Of a DNA stretch of 42,071 bases, positions 1 through 9,566 are shown one piece after another; position 1 is the stretch's first letter; the number at the start of each line of letters is the position of its first letter. Source of the stretch: [Limnothrix rosea] IAM M-220 (GTDB lineage Bacteria; Cyanobacteriota; Cyanobacteriia; Cyanobacteriales; MRBY01); the NCBI RefSeq assembly GCF_001904615.1, contig NZ_MRBY01000038.1:1-42071 (forward strand), in the 5' to 3' direction. A model generated the notes under the pieces. It worked only from the letters and a program-made list of their open reading frames with translations, did no database searches and was not told the origin of the DNA. A program made the translations under genes and the position numbers.

Positions 1-137
1 CTGGGTTAGTAATGGAACCATCGTTTCAACGACATTGCTTTTACTACTTCAGCATACTCATTCCCGGAGAGCCAAAAATTAGTCGCTTTGGGATTAAATT
101 CGAAAGTTAAAATAGGGCTATAGACCACTAACTTCAC

Positions 138-551
138 ATGGGAACATCACTGGATATGGACCTGGGCGATCGCCAAAACCAAGAATTACACAAACCGCCT
201 AGTCCCCTCGCGACAAAGTTAATGCGAGCGATCATTATTAGCCGTTGGTCAATGGTTGTAGGCCTTTGGCTCACCTGTGGAACCTATGCCGCATGGGCTT
301 TACGAGCAGAATTTGTATTGTGGCGCGATCATTTAACCTGGGCAAGTTTACGCTACGGTTTAGCTTACAATCCCCTCGCAGCTTTGGCGTTAGTGCTATG
401 TGTTGCCTATACCTGCGCCGTCAGTGTATGGCATAGTCAAAAACTCTTACAAGGTTGGTCGGCACGCGAGCTATATCGCCTCGAAAAACAAGCCACCAAA
501 ATTTCCCAGAATCCTCGCCATTGGCTATGGCAAGTGCTCAAAAAAATTTAG
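138..551 (+). CDS. Small two-pass membrane protein, unknown function
   Basis: This 137-residue protein is not one I recognise. The N-terminal 35 residues are polar. Two hydrophobic stretches follow, at about residues 33-55 and 78-97, and the C-terminal tail is basic and amphipathic, with Arg, Lys and Trp. That suggests an inner-membrane or thylakoid protein with both ends on the same side. The ATG at 138 is the first start after an in-frame stop and gives normal composition; one HIP1 site lies near the start of the gene. No partner gene lies on the same strand: a MITE-like element follows, then a convergent kinase. It reads as a real gene by length and composition, but no function can be proposed. 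Confidence 0.6.
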   Translation: MGTSLDMDLGDRQNQELHKPPSPLATKLMRAIIISRWSMVVGLWLTCGTYAAWALRAEFVLWRDHLTWASLRYGLAYNPLAALALVLCVAYTCAVSVWHSQKLLQGWSARELYRLEKQATKISQNPRHWLWQVLKKI

Positions 552-618
552 TTCGGTTTAGCTTGAGCTATCGAAAAAAAGCGTAGTGCCAAGCATTGAG
601 GCCATTGTCATTACCATA

Positions 619-813
619 ACCTGAGTTCGGTTTAAGGAAGGTTCAGCATGACGATGCAGCGAAGGGGAGAGTGAGTGAGGGGGGATTTTTTATGCCCACA
701 AACAACCATAGGTATCAAAACATGTAAATTTCGATTAATTCTCCATTTCTCCCTCTCTCTGTATCTCCCGTTTCTTGGAGACATTCAGGCTAGTACTTAA
801 CCCGAACTGACTT
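619..813. repeat. Family A MITE-like element, copy A1
   Basis: The left end reads ACCTGAGTTCGG and the right end is the imperfect inverse (CCCGAACTGA then CTT). The interior is purine-rich on the left and CTCC-rich on the right, as in the copies at 6367 and 39272. The flanks TACCATA (612-618) and TGCCATA (814-820) look like a 7-bp target duplication with one change. There is no coding capacity, so movement would need a transposase in trans. Confidence 0.65.
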
Positions 814-1221
814 TGCCATAATGTTCTTTGCTGACTGTCTAGTCGGTGTGTTCTTGGTAACGTAATAAAGCTTTGGTTGTTTTATCGCCTATTGATTGAC
901 TGTTTTGAACCTCAGGGGATGACAAGGAGATGTGAGGACTCGGAGACTCGGAGACACAGGGAATATTGATATTATTCTCACAGCATTTTTGTCCAAACTT
1001 ATGAGCTGAGGAGATCTCCCCACCACCTTCGCTGCTGTCCACTGTGCCACCATGACACACTCTTTTAACCCGAACTCAGGTTACTTTAAAGCTCATAGCG
1101 CCTCTTCGGTTCGTCAGCTACATCACAAAATTCACAAAAAACTCAGTTTTTTCAGAAAAATCTGCATAAGATACGGCCAATCACACGATGAATCAGTAGA
1201 AGCATTCAATGGTCGCAAATT
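814..1221. repeat. Spacer with a second, decayed family A end
   Basis: This stretch carries no convincing gene. At 1069-1081 it contains CCCGAACTCAGGT, a perfect inverse of the left end of the element at 619. Between 905 and 1060 it has the alternating GGAGAC/GGAGAT text typical of these elements. It is probably the remains of another family A copy, or the true right end of a larger composite spanning 619-1081. The rest, up to the small reading frame at 1222, shows nothing recognisable. Confidence 0.4.
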
Positions 1222-1377
1222 ATGAATCTTAAGCATGATCTATTTTGGTTTTTAGCGGTTCTCCTATTTTTCTCATCAGCTCTCATTGCCCAACGACAGC
1301 AAATTACAGGTTCTTACTTCGCTAATGGTTGTTCCTCTCCCCTTGATGCCAAAGGGCACATGAGCTCGTTATTTTAG
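1222..1377 (+). CDS. Possible 51-residue secreted or membrane peptide
   Basis: A 51-residue frame starts at ATG 1222 and stops at TAG 1375-1377. It has a short N-terminus with Lys and His, then one strongly hydrophobic segment (about residues 7-23), then a polar tail with one Cys. This is the layout of a signal peptide or single-span small protein. No clear Shine-Dalgarno is visible. It converges on the kinase gene, whose stop lies 8 bases further on. It may be a chance frame; the hydrophobic N-terminus is the only positive evidence. Confidence 0.25.
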   Translation: MNLKHDLFWFLAVLLFFSSALIAQRQQITGSYFANGCSSPLDAKGHMSSLF

Positions 1378-1385
1378 TTTCACTT

Positions 1386-2987
1386 TCAACTTAGACAATC
1401 AATCGCAGATTTTGTTTTTACTGTGGTTGATTGTTGTCCATTGAATAATGTTTGCAAGCAGACTCCCGTAGGGTGATCGTTAATGAGTTCCAGTGAATCC
1501 AATAGGTGTTTTTGAGCTTCATCGACTTGACCTGTCTGGTGATAAAGAGCTGCTAGATTGCGTAAAGCCGCGGCTTTTGTTTTAGTGTGGCTACTGCAGT
1601 TTAATCCTTGAGTTAAATAGGTTGCGCCCTCTGTGAGCTTGCCTTGCTGCAAAAATAGATGACCTAAGTCTGTGGCAGCTAAACAGGACACATCATTTTG
1701 AGGATTGCCAAGGACGATCGCCGTTTGATACTTTTCGATGGCCGCCTCATCATGGGCGAGGGCTTCTAATGACCGAGCCATACCGTGGGTTGCAAGGGCA
1801 TTATAATCTTCGTTATTTTTGCGTTTCAGCAGCGAAAAAAATCGTAAAGCTCTTTCATAATCTTTGGCACGATAGGCTTCTGCGGCGGTATCCCTAAGTT
1901 TAGAGGGCGATCGCCACATCATATGCGCCCGAAAACCGAGGGGAATCATTAGAGCAAATCCACAGGCGATCGCCATATTTTTTTTTAGATGACGTTGATG
2001 GAGACTCAACCAAGCTCGTACCGGGTGGGCATCAATGATCTTTAATAGACGACTCATTTCATCCCGGAGAGCCGCGGCACTTTTCAGGCGTTGATGGGGT
2101 TGCGGTTGCGTTAAGCGCAAAAGTAATTGCCGTAACGCTTTCTGGGGAACCAGTTCTTGCCAGTTTAGGGTGTCATAATCTTCAGCAGCGGGGTGAATAC
2201 CCGTCATCAAGTGCATGATGGTACGACCAGCGGCAAACAAATCGGATTTAAAGGTATATTTTCCGGCACATTGTTCTGGGGCGGCATAACCAGCGGACAC
2301 GATCCTCGTCATGGCGCGATCGCCGGCAACCTTCTCGACGTAGGTGGGTGTACTGCGCCGTGCTGTGCCAAAATCGATTAAAACCAGTTCACCGTAAGGA
2401 AATCCAGCTTTTTCCCGCACGACAAGGTTCGCGGGTTTAATATCGCGATGAATAATATTATGGCGATGGATGGTGAAGAGAAGCTGCGCCAACTGACGCA
2501 ACCAGTCGATCGCCTGAGCTGTCGAAATGAGGCCTTGTTGAATAACATGATCTAGGGATTGCCCCGCGATTTTTTCCATGAGGAGGCAATGCAAATCACG
2601 GTGACGGGGCTGGCCATGGGCACTAGACAGCGGAACCTGAAAATAAGGCTGCGCCTGAACACGCGGTACAGCATAACCCCGCAACTGTTGTAATAGTTCG
2701 CCTTCCTGTTGGAACAGTCGCGCGGCGATCGCCCCAGTATTCGGCCGTAAAATCTTAATTAGCTGCGGATAATCTGACCCAGAAAACCCTAAACTTTCAA
2801 CAGCAAAAATTTCACTATTTGTTCCTTCCTCCATAAAGCCATAGAGCGGTTCGCGCAGCAAGAGATTATGGGGCTGCACAACCAAAGGTGTCCCACATGC
2901 CCGACAGTCTTTTTGCTGAAAACCAAAATAATTTTGTCGATCAGAACAATTGGGGTTAATACAGTAACAAGGCGTGCCACTGGTCAT
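1386..2987 (-). CDS. Ser/Thr protein kinase with zinc ribbon, TM segment and TPRs
   Basis: This is a Hanks-type protein kinase of the cyanobacterial zinc-ribbon class. Counting from a GTG at 3002, Cys12, 14, 19, 33 and 36 form the N-terminal zinc ribbon. The kinase domain follows with the ATP-binding Lys83 (LIKIL), the catalytic loop HRDIKPAN at 185-192, DFG at 210-212 and APE at 241-243. A hydrophobic segment near 343-357 should anchor it in the membrane, and TPR-like helices fill the last 170 residues. I place the start at the ATG at 2987, because a GGAGGAG Shine-Dalgarno sits just before it; the GTG at 3002 has none. The STAND ATPase gene lies 66 bases upstream on the same strand, so the two are probably co-transcribed. 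The substrate is unknown. Confidence 0.92.
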   Translation of the reverse strand: MTSGTPCYCINPNCSDRQNYFGFQQKDCRACGTPLVVQPHNLLLREPLYGFMEEGTNSEIFAVESLGFSGSDYPQLIKILRPNTGAIAARLFQQEGELLQQLRGYAVPRVQAQPYFQVPLSSAHGQPRHRDLHCLLMEKIAGQSLDHVIQQGLISTAQAIDWLRQLAQLLFTIHRHNIIHRDIKPANLVVREKAGFPYGELVLIDFGTARRSTPTYVEKVAGDRAMTRIVSAGYAAPEQCAGKYTFKSDLFAAGRTIMHLMTGIHPAAEDYDTLNWQELVPQKALRQLLLRLTQPQPHQRLKSAAALRDEMSRLLKIIDAHPVRAWLSLHQRHLKKNMAIACGFALMIPLGFRAHMMWRSPSKLRDTAAEAYRAKDYERALRFFSLLKRKNNEDYNALATHGMARSLEALAHDEAAIEKYQTAIVLGNPQNDVSCLAATDLGHLFLQQGKLTEGATYLTQGLNCSSHTKTKAAALRNLAALYHQTGQVDEAQKHLLDSLELINDHPTGVCLQTLFNGQQSTTVKTKSAIDCLS

Positions 2988-3053
2988 CGGAGGCTCCTCC
3001 ACATCACGAGGAAATCAAGGTGAGACAGGATTTTTTTAATTATGACAACTACA

Positions 3054-4721
3054 TTATTGTTGTTCTATCAAGCATTCGGCGGCTTCGTAAAGCGCCATGA
3101 CATTAGATGCACCGTGAAATTGACACAACTCAGGATTTTTCTGTGTTGCTAATTTTAATTGCTCTAGGTGAGCCCGCAGGCGATCGCAACTGCCACTTTC
3201 TTTGCGTAAACCTTTCAGAATCGCGAGCACCACTGGGGCGATGGATTCACGGTTTAAAACCATAGCCTGATGCATCACTAATCGATAGTCCCCTAATAAT
3301 TTCAATTGCGTCGGGTCATAACCAGCGGCGATCGCCGCCCCCAGTTCCCCACAACACCCCTGCACAAACTCCTGCATTAAATACCGATGGATCGAAGGCT
3401 GCAACATTAAAACAGGCAACTCAGCACTCGCACTTTTATCCAATAAAAACCGTCGCTCCAGAGAACGGGTCACATCCCAAACCTCCGTCGAGAATGTCAC
3501 CTCATTCACAAAAGAGTCCTGTAGCTGCGGCAGAGTGATCGGCTTCCCCCAAAGCATTAGCCAGTTCAAGATTTGCCGTTCCAAATCCGTCACAGGGTCA
3601 GTCAACTGACGCAAAATATCCCGTAGAGTGTCCCCACCAATAATCGTATTTTGCTGATTGAAAGCTTGAATAGAACCGCCATGCCATTCCCGAATATCGT
3701 TACAGAGCAATCTTAATTTCAGAGGATTTCCCTTATAGGTACGCACAAAATCCAGCCATAGCGCCGGGTCCTGTAACCCATATTCCCGCAAAATCTTTTT
3801 AGCAGCCTCATGGTTTAGCTCTGGAACACGCACACTCGCCACCAGATCTTCTTCTGCACTGAGACATTCCATGGACGGAGCAATCTCATGGGTAAGCACC
3901 AAAACTTGACCAGCTAAGGGATAACGCGCCAACTGCCCTAACAGTTCTTGATATTTTGCATATTGCGATTGGTAAGTGCCCGATAGCTCCCCCTCGGCAA
4001 ATAATAGCTCCCACTGATCAAAGACCAACACCACAGGGTGCTCTTGTAGGTACTGGCAAAGGGAGGCGATCGCCCCATCTACCGTTATGGGAAACGGCCA
4101 GAAACTGCGAATAAATTCGATACTGTCTGCAAAGGATTGCTGTTCGCCCAAATTACACCAAACCACAGGCAAGGACACAAGCTCAGTCAAAAGATGGCTC
4201 ACCAACGATGTTTTACCAACGCCCCCCGCCCCATAGACGAACGTTAGACTATGGTAATTTTCTTTGAGAAGATGCTTTAAAGTCGCTAGGGTAGAATCGT
4301 GATTGTAAATTGGGTTAGTGACAGCAGGCAAGGGAAGACTACTGGCATATAGCCTTGGAGCTTCGGGTGTATCGCCAATCTTTTGTTTCTCACTATCGTC
4401 ATCATCTAAGCTCACCAAGATTTCTACGGCCGCGACCTCCGAGCGCTCACTGGGCGTAAGCTGGGCATACCGCTCCTTTAAGACCAACTGTAGGCGACGA
4501 ATCCCCACCCGCTGCCCGCAACAGTCACCGAGAGTTTTCCATAGGTTCGGCGCAACAACACGACCAATATAGTTCGGGGAAAAACCCAGTATCTCCATCT
4601 CATTGAGCCTTTTCCCTTGTAATGCTTCCACCAAAATGGTCTGGTCTAATACCCTTAGGGGCGGCTTTCCAGCCTGCTGACAGAGCCAAACACAAAGCTT
4701 AAGGTAAAGACTATTGGTCAT
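3054..4721 (-). CDS. STAND (NB-ARC-type) ATPase with vMAP-like N-terminal domain
   Basis: This 555-residue protein reads as a signal-transducing STAND NTPase. The N-terminal 100 residues resemble the helix-turn-helix-like vMAP domain of cyanobacterial NB-ARC proteins (GKRLNEMEILGFSP, then NLWKTLGD). The P-loop is YGAGGVGKTS near residue 165, and a Walker B strand VVLVFDQWELL lies about 70 residues later. The remainder is helical, with a winged-helix-like stretch after the NTPase core. There is no TPR or WD repeat sensor of the usual length, so the sensing part is short or supplied by a partner. The gene lies just upstream of the kinase at 1386-2987 on the same strand. Regulation of a kinase, or a role in defence, are both plausible but unproven. 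Confidence 0.8.
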   Translation of the reverse strand: MTNSLYLKLCVWLCQQAGKPPLRVLDQTILVEALQGKRLNEMEILGFSPNYIGRVVAPNLWKTLGDCCGQRVGIRRLQLVLKERYAQLTPSERSEVAAVEILVSLDDDDSEKQKIGDTPEAPRLYASSLPLPAVTNPIYNHDSTLATLKHLLKENYHSLTFVYGAGGVGKTSLVSHLLTELVSLPVVWCNLGEQQSFADSIEFIRSFWPFPITVDGAIASLCQYLQEHPVVLVFDQWELLFAEGELSGTYQSQYAKYQELLGQLARYPLAGQVLVLTHEIAPSMECLSAEEDLVASVRVPELNHEAAKKILREYGLQDPALWLDFVRTYKGNPLKLRLLCNDIREWHGGSIQAFNQQNTIIGGDTLRDILRQLTDPVTDLERQILNWLMLWGKPITLPQLQDSFVNEVTFSTEVWDVTRSLERRFLLDKSASAELPVLMLQPSIHRYLMQEFVQGCCGELGAAIAAGYDPTQLKLLGDYRLVMHQAMVLNRESIAPVVLAILKGLRKESGSCDRLRAHLEQLKLATQKNPELCQFHGASNVMALYEAAECLIEQQ

Positions 4722-4967
4722 GACAAAAATTCAAATATAGATGGGTGAGCGACATGGATTTGTGGCAATGGCAAAAGATACGAATCAACACTAAGCGCCC
4801 TAATAAGCAGTTTATCGAGATTCCCTGATGGGTTCTAGCCTTCAGATGAAAGTTATGAACTATATGAGTTTTAGGGGTGAGTATAGGGCGTGATTCAACG
4901 CAATTTAGCAATAGGTAAAATAGATAAATGCCTTTTTTGCTTGGGGTCCGAATCACCGGAAAAGGCC

Positions 4968-5060
4968 ATGGCGGCGATCGCCACAGTGCCCATTACATAT
5001 ATCGTCATCATGGGCAGAACTTATGCAGATCGGGCTGCGTTCTTTGGCAAAATCTTTTAG
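4968..5060 (+). CDS. Possible 30-residue peptide upstream of FTR1
   Basis: A 30-residue frame (MAAIATVPITYIVIMG at the start) lies in the gap before the iron permease, on the same strand, ending 33 bases before it. It has one short hydrophobic stretch and a basic tail. It could be a leader or small membrane peptide, or chance. It contains a HIP1 site, which weakens any codon-bias argument. Confidence 0.15.
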   Translation: MAAIATVPITYIVIMGRTYADRAAFFGKIF

Positions 5061-5093
5061 GATCAAACCCTGTGATCTTGCCGGTGAAAATTG

Positions 5094-6005
5094 ATGGATA
5101 TTAGTGCAGCCTTACCAACTTTTTTTATTACGTTGCGGGAAGGATTTGAAGCGGCTTTAGTAGTGGGCATTGTTTTAGCTTGCCTCTACAAAGCAGAAGA
5201 ATCCCAGCTCAAAACTTGGGTTTATGGCGGTGTGGCGGCGGGAGTGGCAGCCAGTGTTTTAGTGGGTTGGGGTTTGTGGGGGATTTTGTCTGGGGTCTCG
5301 GCGGGTGATAGTCCCTATACACCTGTGTTTAAGCAGATCCTCGAAGGGAGCTTTGGCATTGTGGCGATCGCCATGTTGAGCTGGATGTTAATTTGGATGA
5401 CCCGCCAAGCAAAATCCCTCAAATCCGAAGTAGAGGGCGCAATTCAAGCGGCACTTGCGGAAACCGAAACCGCTGGCTGGGCAGTCTTTTGGCTCATTTT
5501 TATCGCAGTGCTACGGGAGGGCTTCGAAACCGTTGTATTTATCGTGGCGCAATTCCAATCGGGTTGGCTCATGCCCAGTCTTGGTGCAGTCGGTGGTTTA
5601 TCAGTAGCGATGTTCATGGGAGTCGCCTTATTTGCCCTCGGCATCCGCATTAATATCCGCGCCTTTTTTCAAATTATGGGCGTGTTTCTGCTGCTCATTA
5701 TTGCCGGATTAGTGGTGGGAGTCCTAAAGCATGTGGATGTGGGTTTAGCGGCTTTTGCCCAGATTCAACCGCAGTACCAAGCCCTCTGTATTTCCCCTGC
5801 GCCATCCTGTGTCTTAGGGATGCAAGTGTGGGATTGGTCAGAGCTTCTACCCGATAAACAATTTCCCGGTATCGTCCTCAAAACCCTGTTTGGCTACCGT
5901 CAAACCCTTTATCTCGCCCAGGCGATCGCCTATCTTTTATTTCTCGTTTCAGTCGGCGCTGTTTATCTCAATAGCCTTGGTTTATTTACCAAACAAAAAT
6001 CTTAG
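5094..6005 (+). CDS. FTR1-family high-affinity iron permease
   Basis: This is a seven-helix-type membrane protein of the FTR1/EfeU iron permease family, which moves iron across the cytoplasmic membrane. Two copies of the diagnostic REGFE motif are visible, at residues 15-19 and 141-145, each inside a hydrophobic helix. Several further helices follow up to about residue 298. A TTG at 5091 directly precedes ATG 5094; the ATG is the more likely start. It stands alone: no EfeO/EfeB-like periplasmic partner or multicopper oxidase is next to it. No Fur box was identified with confidence in the upstream 130 bases. Family assignment is firm; the exact metal and any partner are inferred. Confidence 0.93.
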   Translation: MDISAALPTFFITLREGFEAALVVGIVLACLYKAEESQLKTWVYGGVAAGVAASVLVGWGLWGILSGVSAGDSPYTPVFKQILEGSFGIVAIAMLSWMLIWMTRQAKSLKSEVEGAIQAALAETETAGWAVFWLIFIAVLREGFETVVFIVAQFQSGWLMPSLGAVGGLSVAMFMGVALFALGIRINIRAFFQIMGVFLLLIIAGLVVGVLKHVDVGLAAFAQIQPQYQALCISPAPSCVLGMQVWDWSELLPDKQFPGIVLKTLFGYRQTLYLAQAIAYLLFLVSVGAVYLNSLGLFTKQKS

Positions 6006-6131
6006 AGTGAACAATTCAAAAAATTTTGAATTTAATTAAATCATAGTTACAACATAATCTGCCGCAAAAAGTCCATTGTAATATCAAGGACAGTACGGCT
6101 TTTCACTTCGTTCATATCGAGCAAAACAACT

Positions 6132-6362
6132 ATGGTCAAGTTTAATAAGCTAGAAAAAAAAGGCATTGACAAAGGAGTACGCCGGGCTTTACTGAACCAA
6201 ATTCGCCACGGACTAGATATCAAATTTCCCAAAGATGCAACAATATTGTTTACCGAAATTCAACGGGTTGCCAGTCTCCACGCCTTACAAACTGTTGAAG
6301 CCAGCATCTATAACGCCAAAACCCCAGCAGCACTACGTTCGATCTATCAAAACTATCTCTAA
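6132..6362 (+). CDS. Small basic protein, unknown function
   Basis: A 76-residue, Lys/Arg-rich, mostly helical protein that I do not recognise. It has no membrane segment and no Cys. The TAA stop at 6360-6362 coincides with the start of the 7-bp target duplication of the MITE at 6367, so the element landed exactly at the end of the gene without altering the protein. It lies 126 bases after the iron permease on the same strand, but nothing else links them. Composition and length favour a real small gene. Confidence 0.5.
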   Translation: MVKFNKLEKKGIDKGVRRALLNQIRHGLDIKFPKDATILFTEIQRVASLHALQTVEASIYNAKTPAALRSIYQNYL

Positions 6363-6366
6363 TGGA

Positions 6367-6582
6367 ACCGGAGTTCGGTTTAAGCATGGTCTGGAATGAC
6401 GACGCGGCGAAAGGGAGGGCGAGGGATGGGGCGATTTTTCATTCAAACAATTCTAGATTCTAGGTGTCAGAAAACACAGACCTTCGTAGGTTCTCCGTGT
6501 CTCCCCTTCTCCGTGTCTCCCCCTATCCCAATGTCCCCGTGTCTTCAAGGCATTCAGATCATTCCTTAACCCGAACTGAGGT
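6367..6582. mobile_element. Family A MITE, copy A2 (216 bp, intact)
   Basis: The element starts ACCGGAGTTCGG and ends CCGAACTGAGGT, an imperfect inverted pair. It is flanked by perfect 7-bp direct repeats TAATGGA at 6360-6366 and 6583-6589, which is direct evidence of transposition. The interior has GGGAGGGCGAGGG on the left and repeated CTCCGTGTCTCCCC on the right, able to form a long hairpin. It contains no gene. The copy nested at 39272-39487 has exactly the same length. Confidence 0.85.
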
Positions 6583-6720
6583 TAATGGATATTTCTAATT
6601 TGAATTTTCTCGCTTAAATTTCCTAACTTGAATTTCCTAATTTGAATTTGCTAATTTAAATTTTCCGATGCAAATCTTTTGATATCCAAAAACATTTATT
6701 TAGGGTAAAGCCCCGCTGCG

Positions 6721-8256
6721 ATGAGTCTGCTCAAGAATATCCATGGTCTGAAAACATTTATCAGTTCGTTCCACCCGATTATCGTCATCGAAACGGTCGA
6801 AGAAGAACGCGTTTTAGACTTGATCAAAGCAGTGACGGAAGAGCTACAAATGCCTCTGTTTGAATGGACAACCAATCTTGGTTTAGCTGCAACGCCCGGC
6901 ACAAAATATGCCCCCCGCACCAATGAATATGCCCGCCCATCGGTTAACCAAGCTGTCCCCTTTGACAATACAGTGGAAGCCCTCGATGCCCTGAAATATA
7001 TTCGGGGCATGGAACGGGCTGGGATTTTTTGGCTGAAGGATTTTGCCACTTATCTCGACGATCCGAAGGTATTACGGGAGCTGCGAGATCTCGCAAATGC
7101 CTATGGTCTAATGAATTCGGCCTTTGTGCTGACTGGAGAGTCGGTCACCCTCCCGAAAAGTATTGCCCACGATGCGGTGTATTTTGAGTTGGGTTTGCCG
7201 GATGAGGACGAACTTTATCAAACTTTGTCGGAGGTGATGCGCGAGCTGAAACATCGGTATCGCCTCAAAATTAATTTACGGGGGGAAGATCTGAATGATT
7301 TTGTCCATGCTCTCTCTGGGATGACCCTCAAGCAGGCTCGGCAGGCGATCGCCTACGCAGCGTTAATTGACGGGGAGCTCAACCGCGAAGACATCCTCAA
7401 AGTAATTCACCGCAAGGCACAGATCCTCAAAGAAGAATCATTATTGGAACTCTATGCCGCTGAGGAAAATAAAGCGATACTCGGTGGCTTTGGGGGGTTA
7501 AAACGGTGGCTCAGTCAGGCAAAAGCTGGCTTTAGTGCGGCGGCACGGGAAGTAAATTTACCCTCACCGAAGGGCATTTTAATCGTAGGAGTACAGGGTT
7601 GTGGCAAATCCCTCGCAGCAAAAACCATCGCCCAACAGTGGCATTTACCGTTACTGAAGCTGGATGCAGGGCGACTTTACAACAAATATGTAGGGGAGTC
7701 GGAAAAGAATTTTCGACAGGCGATCAAACTGGCAGAATCCATGGCTCCAACGGTGTTGTGGATTGATGAAATCGAAAAAAGTTTTGGCGGCGGCAGTGAT
7801 GGCGATGGTGGCTTAAGTTTGCGGTTATTTGGGTCATTTTTAACGTGGCTTCAGGAAAAATCCCAAGAGGTTTTTGTGGTGGCCACGGCGAATGATCTGT
7901 TGCAGTTACCGCCGGAATTGTTGCGTAAGGGGCGTTTTGACGAGATCTTTTTTGTGGATTTACCGAATGCTCAGGAGCGGGCTGCCATTTTTACTATTCA
8001 CCTAAAACGTCATCGCCAAGATATCAAAAGTTTTAATCTAAAAGCGCTCGTTACGGCTGCTCAGGGTTTTAGTGGTGCAGAGATTGAGCAGGTCATTATT
8101 GCGGGACTTTATCAATCGCTTTACGAACAAAAAGTGCTGGCGACAGGCAGTCTCATTCAGCAAATCAAAAATACGGTTCCCCTCTCGGTGTCACGGAAAG
8201 AAGATGTGGAAAAATTGCGGGCGATCGCCTCGGAGCGATTTGTGTCGGCGCGGTAA
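6721..8256 (+). CDS. ycf46: Ycf46-like AAA+ ATPase
   Basis: This 511-residue protein has the layout of cyanobacterial and algal Ycf46. A divergent N-terminal half of about 260 residues is followed by one AAA+ module. The Walker A is GVQGCGKS at 290-297 and the Walker B is VLWIDEIE about 50 residues later. A pore-loop-like segment KYVGESEKN and an Arg finger region (LLRKGRFDE) follow, then a helical lid. The family is linked to carbon-limitation responses in cyanobacteria, but its substrate is not established. The gene is 9 bases upstream of rsmD on the same strand, suggesting co-transcription. The start at ATG 6721 gives a typical N-terminus for the family. Confidence 0.92.
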   Translation: MSLLKNIHGLKTFISSFHPIIVIETVEEERVLDLIKAVTEELQMPLFEWTTNLGLAATPGTKYAPRTNEYARPSVNQAVPFDNTVEALDALKYIRGMERAGIFWLKDFATYLDDPKVLRELRDLANAYGLMNSAFVLTGESVTLPKSIAHDAVYFELGLPDEDELYQTLSEVMRELKHRYRLKINLRGEDLNDFVHALSGMTLKQARQAIAYAALIDGELNREDILKVIHRKAQILKEESLLELYAAEENKAILGGFGGLKRWLSQAKAGFSAAAREVNLPSPKGILIVGVQGCGKSLAAKTIAQQWHLPLLKLDAGRLYNKYVGESEKNFRQAIKLAESMAPTVLWIDEIEKSFGGGSDGDGGLSLRLFGSFLTWLQEKSQEVFVVATANDLLQLPPELLRKGRFDEIFFVDLPNAQERAAIFTIHLKRHRQDIKSFNLKALVTAAQGFSGAEIEQVIIAGLYQSLYEQKVLATGSLIQQIKNTVPLSVSRKEDVEKLRAIASERFVSAR

Positions 8257-8265
8257 AATTCCACC

Positions 8266-8808
8266 ATGCGTATTTACGGAAATCGACAAATAAAAACCCT
8301 TGCAGGGGAGCAAACCCGTCCCACTTTAGCGAAGGTGCGGGAGGCTATTTTTAATATTTGGCAGGGTCAAGTGCAGGGCTGTGTGTGGCTGGATCTTTGT
8401 GCGGGTTCTGGGTCGATGGGGGCAGAAGCTTTATGTCGTGGGGCAATGAAAGCAGTTGGCATTGAGAAAAATCCCCGTGGCTGCCGCATTATTAATGAAA
8501 ATTGGCAGAAAGTGACCAAGGAACATCAGTCTTTTCAAGTGCTCAAAGGCGATGTCTTGAAACGTATGGAAGCTCTGGGGGGCGATCGCTTTGATCTGAT
8601 TTATTTTGATCCGCCCTACGCCGCAAAATTTTACGATGCTGTTCTCGAAAAAGTTATTGCTCTAGATTTACTCAATCCCGACGGAGAAATGGCTGTGGAG
8701 TATGACCCCAAGCTCTGGCAACCCATTGAGTTAGAAGGTCTCAAAAAAATCAAAGATAAACATTATGGCAAGTCGGCGATCGCCTTCTACTGTCGTACTA
8801 ATCTTTGA
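8266..8808 (+). CDS. rsmD: 16S rRNA (guanine-N2)-methyltransferase RsmD
   Basis: RsmD transfers a methyl group from S-adenosylmethionine to N2 of G966 (E. coli numbering) of 16S rRNA in the small subunit. The SAM-binding motif LDLCAGSGSMG lies near residue 42 and the catalytic DPPY motif is at 115-118. The N-terminal RPTLAKVREAIFNI is also a family signature. At 180 residues the length is normal. It follows ycf46 closely, and its 3' end overlaps the 3' end of the convergent Uma2 gene by 11 bases. Confidence 0.94.
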   Translation: MRIYGNRQIKTLAGEQTRPTLAKVREAIFNIWQGQVQGCVWLDLCAGSGSMGAEALCRGAMKAVGIEKNPRGCRIINENWQKVTKEHQSFQVLKGDVLKRMEALGGDRFDLIYFDPPYAAKFYDAVLEKVIALDLLNPDGEMAVEYDPKLWQPIELEGLKKIKDKHYGKSAIAFYCRTNL

Positions 8809-9448
8809 TTTTCTCTTTCAAAAACGCTTGAAAGTTTTGCATCGCCGCCGTTTCATCTTCCATTGCCTCAGCGAGAAAATTATATAAATCTTCTTTTTGA
8901 ATAATTGGAAATAGTGGACTTATTTCACGCTCTTGGTACTCACCATTTTGGAGAGTGAATATGCGTAAGGTTGCGCCGTCATAACGCCAAAATTCCGGCA
9001 CACCCATTGTTGCGTAAAGCTTATTTTTGTTGACATCCGTATTGGTGATATCTACCTCTACAATTAGATCTGGTGGTGAATCTCTATCAAAATCAACATT
9101 GCGCCCAGTAACTTTAGGCTGATTTTGAATGTAATATGCACAGTCTGGTTCCGCACCTTTTTTTATATCCTGACGATTCATGGTCGTTGAACCCATCGTT
9201 TTCATTTTCAATCCCATCTCAAGGACAAGCAGTCGAATGAACAGTTCAATTAGACGTAGGGCAAATTCATGATCTTCTAAAGGCACGGTGATTTCTAGAG
9301 TTCCATCGCTAAATGAGAGACGAGAATGACGGTCTTGGGGAAGCGCATTAAAAATTTGGAGATAGTCATCCCAACTGAGGCCATGAAACGCGACCCGTTT
9401 CTCTCCCACTGGCTTTGGGATATCTACTTTGACTGGTGTTGCGACCAT
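8798..9448 (-). CDS. Uma2-family (DUF820) putative endonuclease, copy 1
   Basis: This 216-residue protein belongs to the Uma2 family, a restriction-endonuclease-like fold greatly expanded in cyanobacteria. Visible signatures are the EPDCAYYI segment, the PPDLIVEVD strand (acidic active-site residues of the PD-(D/E)XK type) and GVPEFWRYD. It is a close paralogue of the gene at 19422-20060; by eye about two thirds of residues match across the full length. The biological role of this family is not settled. It converges on rsmD, with 3' ends overlapping by 11 bases. Confidence 0.85.
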   Translation of the reverse strand: MVATPVKVDIPKPVGEKRVAFHGLSWDDYLQIFNALPQDRHSRLSFSDGTLEITVPLEDHEFALRLIELFIRLLVLEMGLKMKTMGSTTMNRQDIKKGAEPDCAYYIQNQPKVTGRNVDFDRDSPPDLIVEVDITNTDVNKNKLYATMGVPEFWRYDGATLRIFTLQNGEYQEREISPLFPIIQKEDLYNFLAEAMEDETAAMQNFQAFLKEKIKD

Positions 9449-9566
9449 TGTGTTTTATCTCAACGACAAACGCTACATTCATTCTACTGAAGTAAATTAA
9501 GAGGAAGGGCGATCGCCTTTTACCAGTTATCAAAAGGTTCAAAATAGAGGATTGAGACAGTCGCTA

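Noticed and set aside
4711-4956. 81-residue minus-strand reading frame upstream of the STAND gene
   Set aside because: No ribosome site, composition unlike a protein, and it overlaps the STAND start; probably chance.
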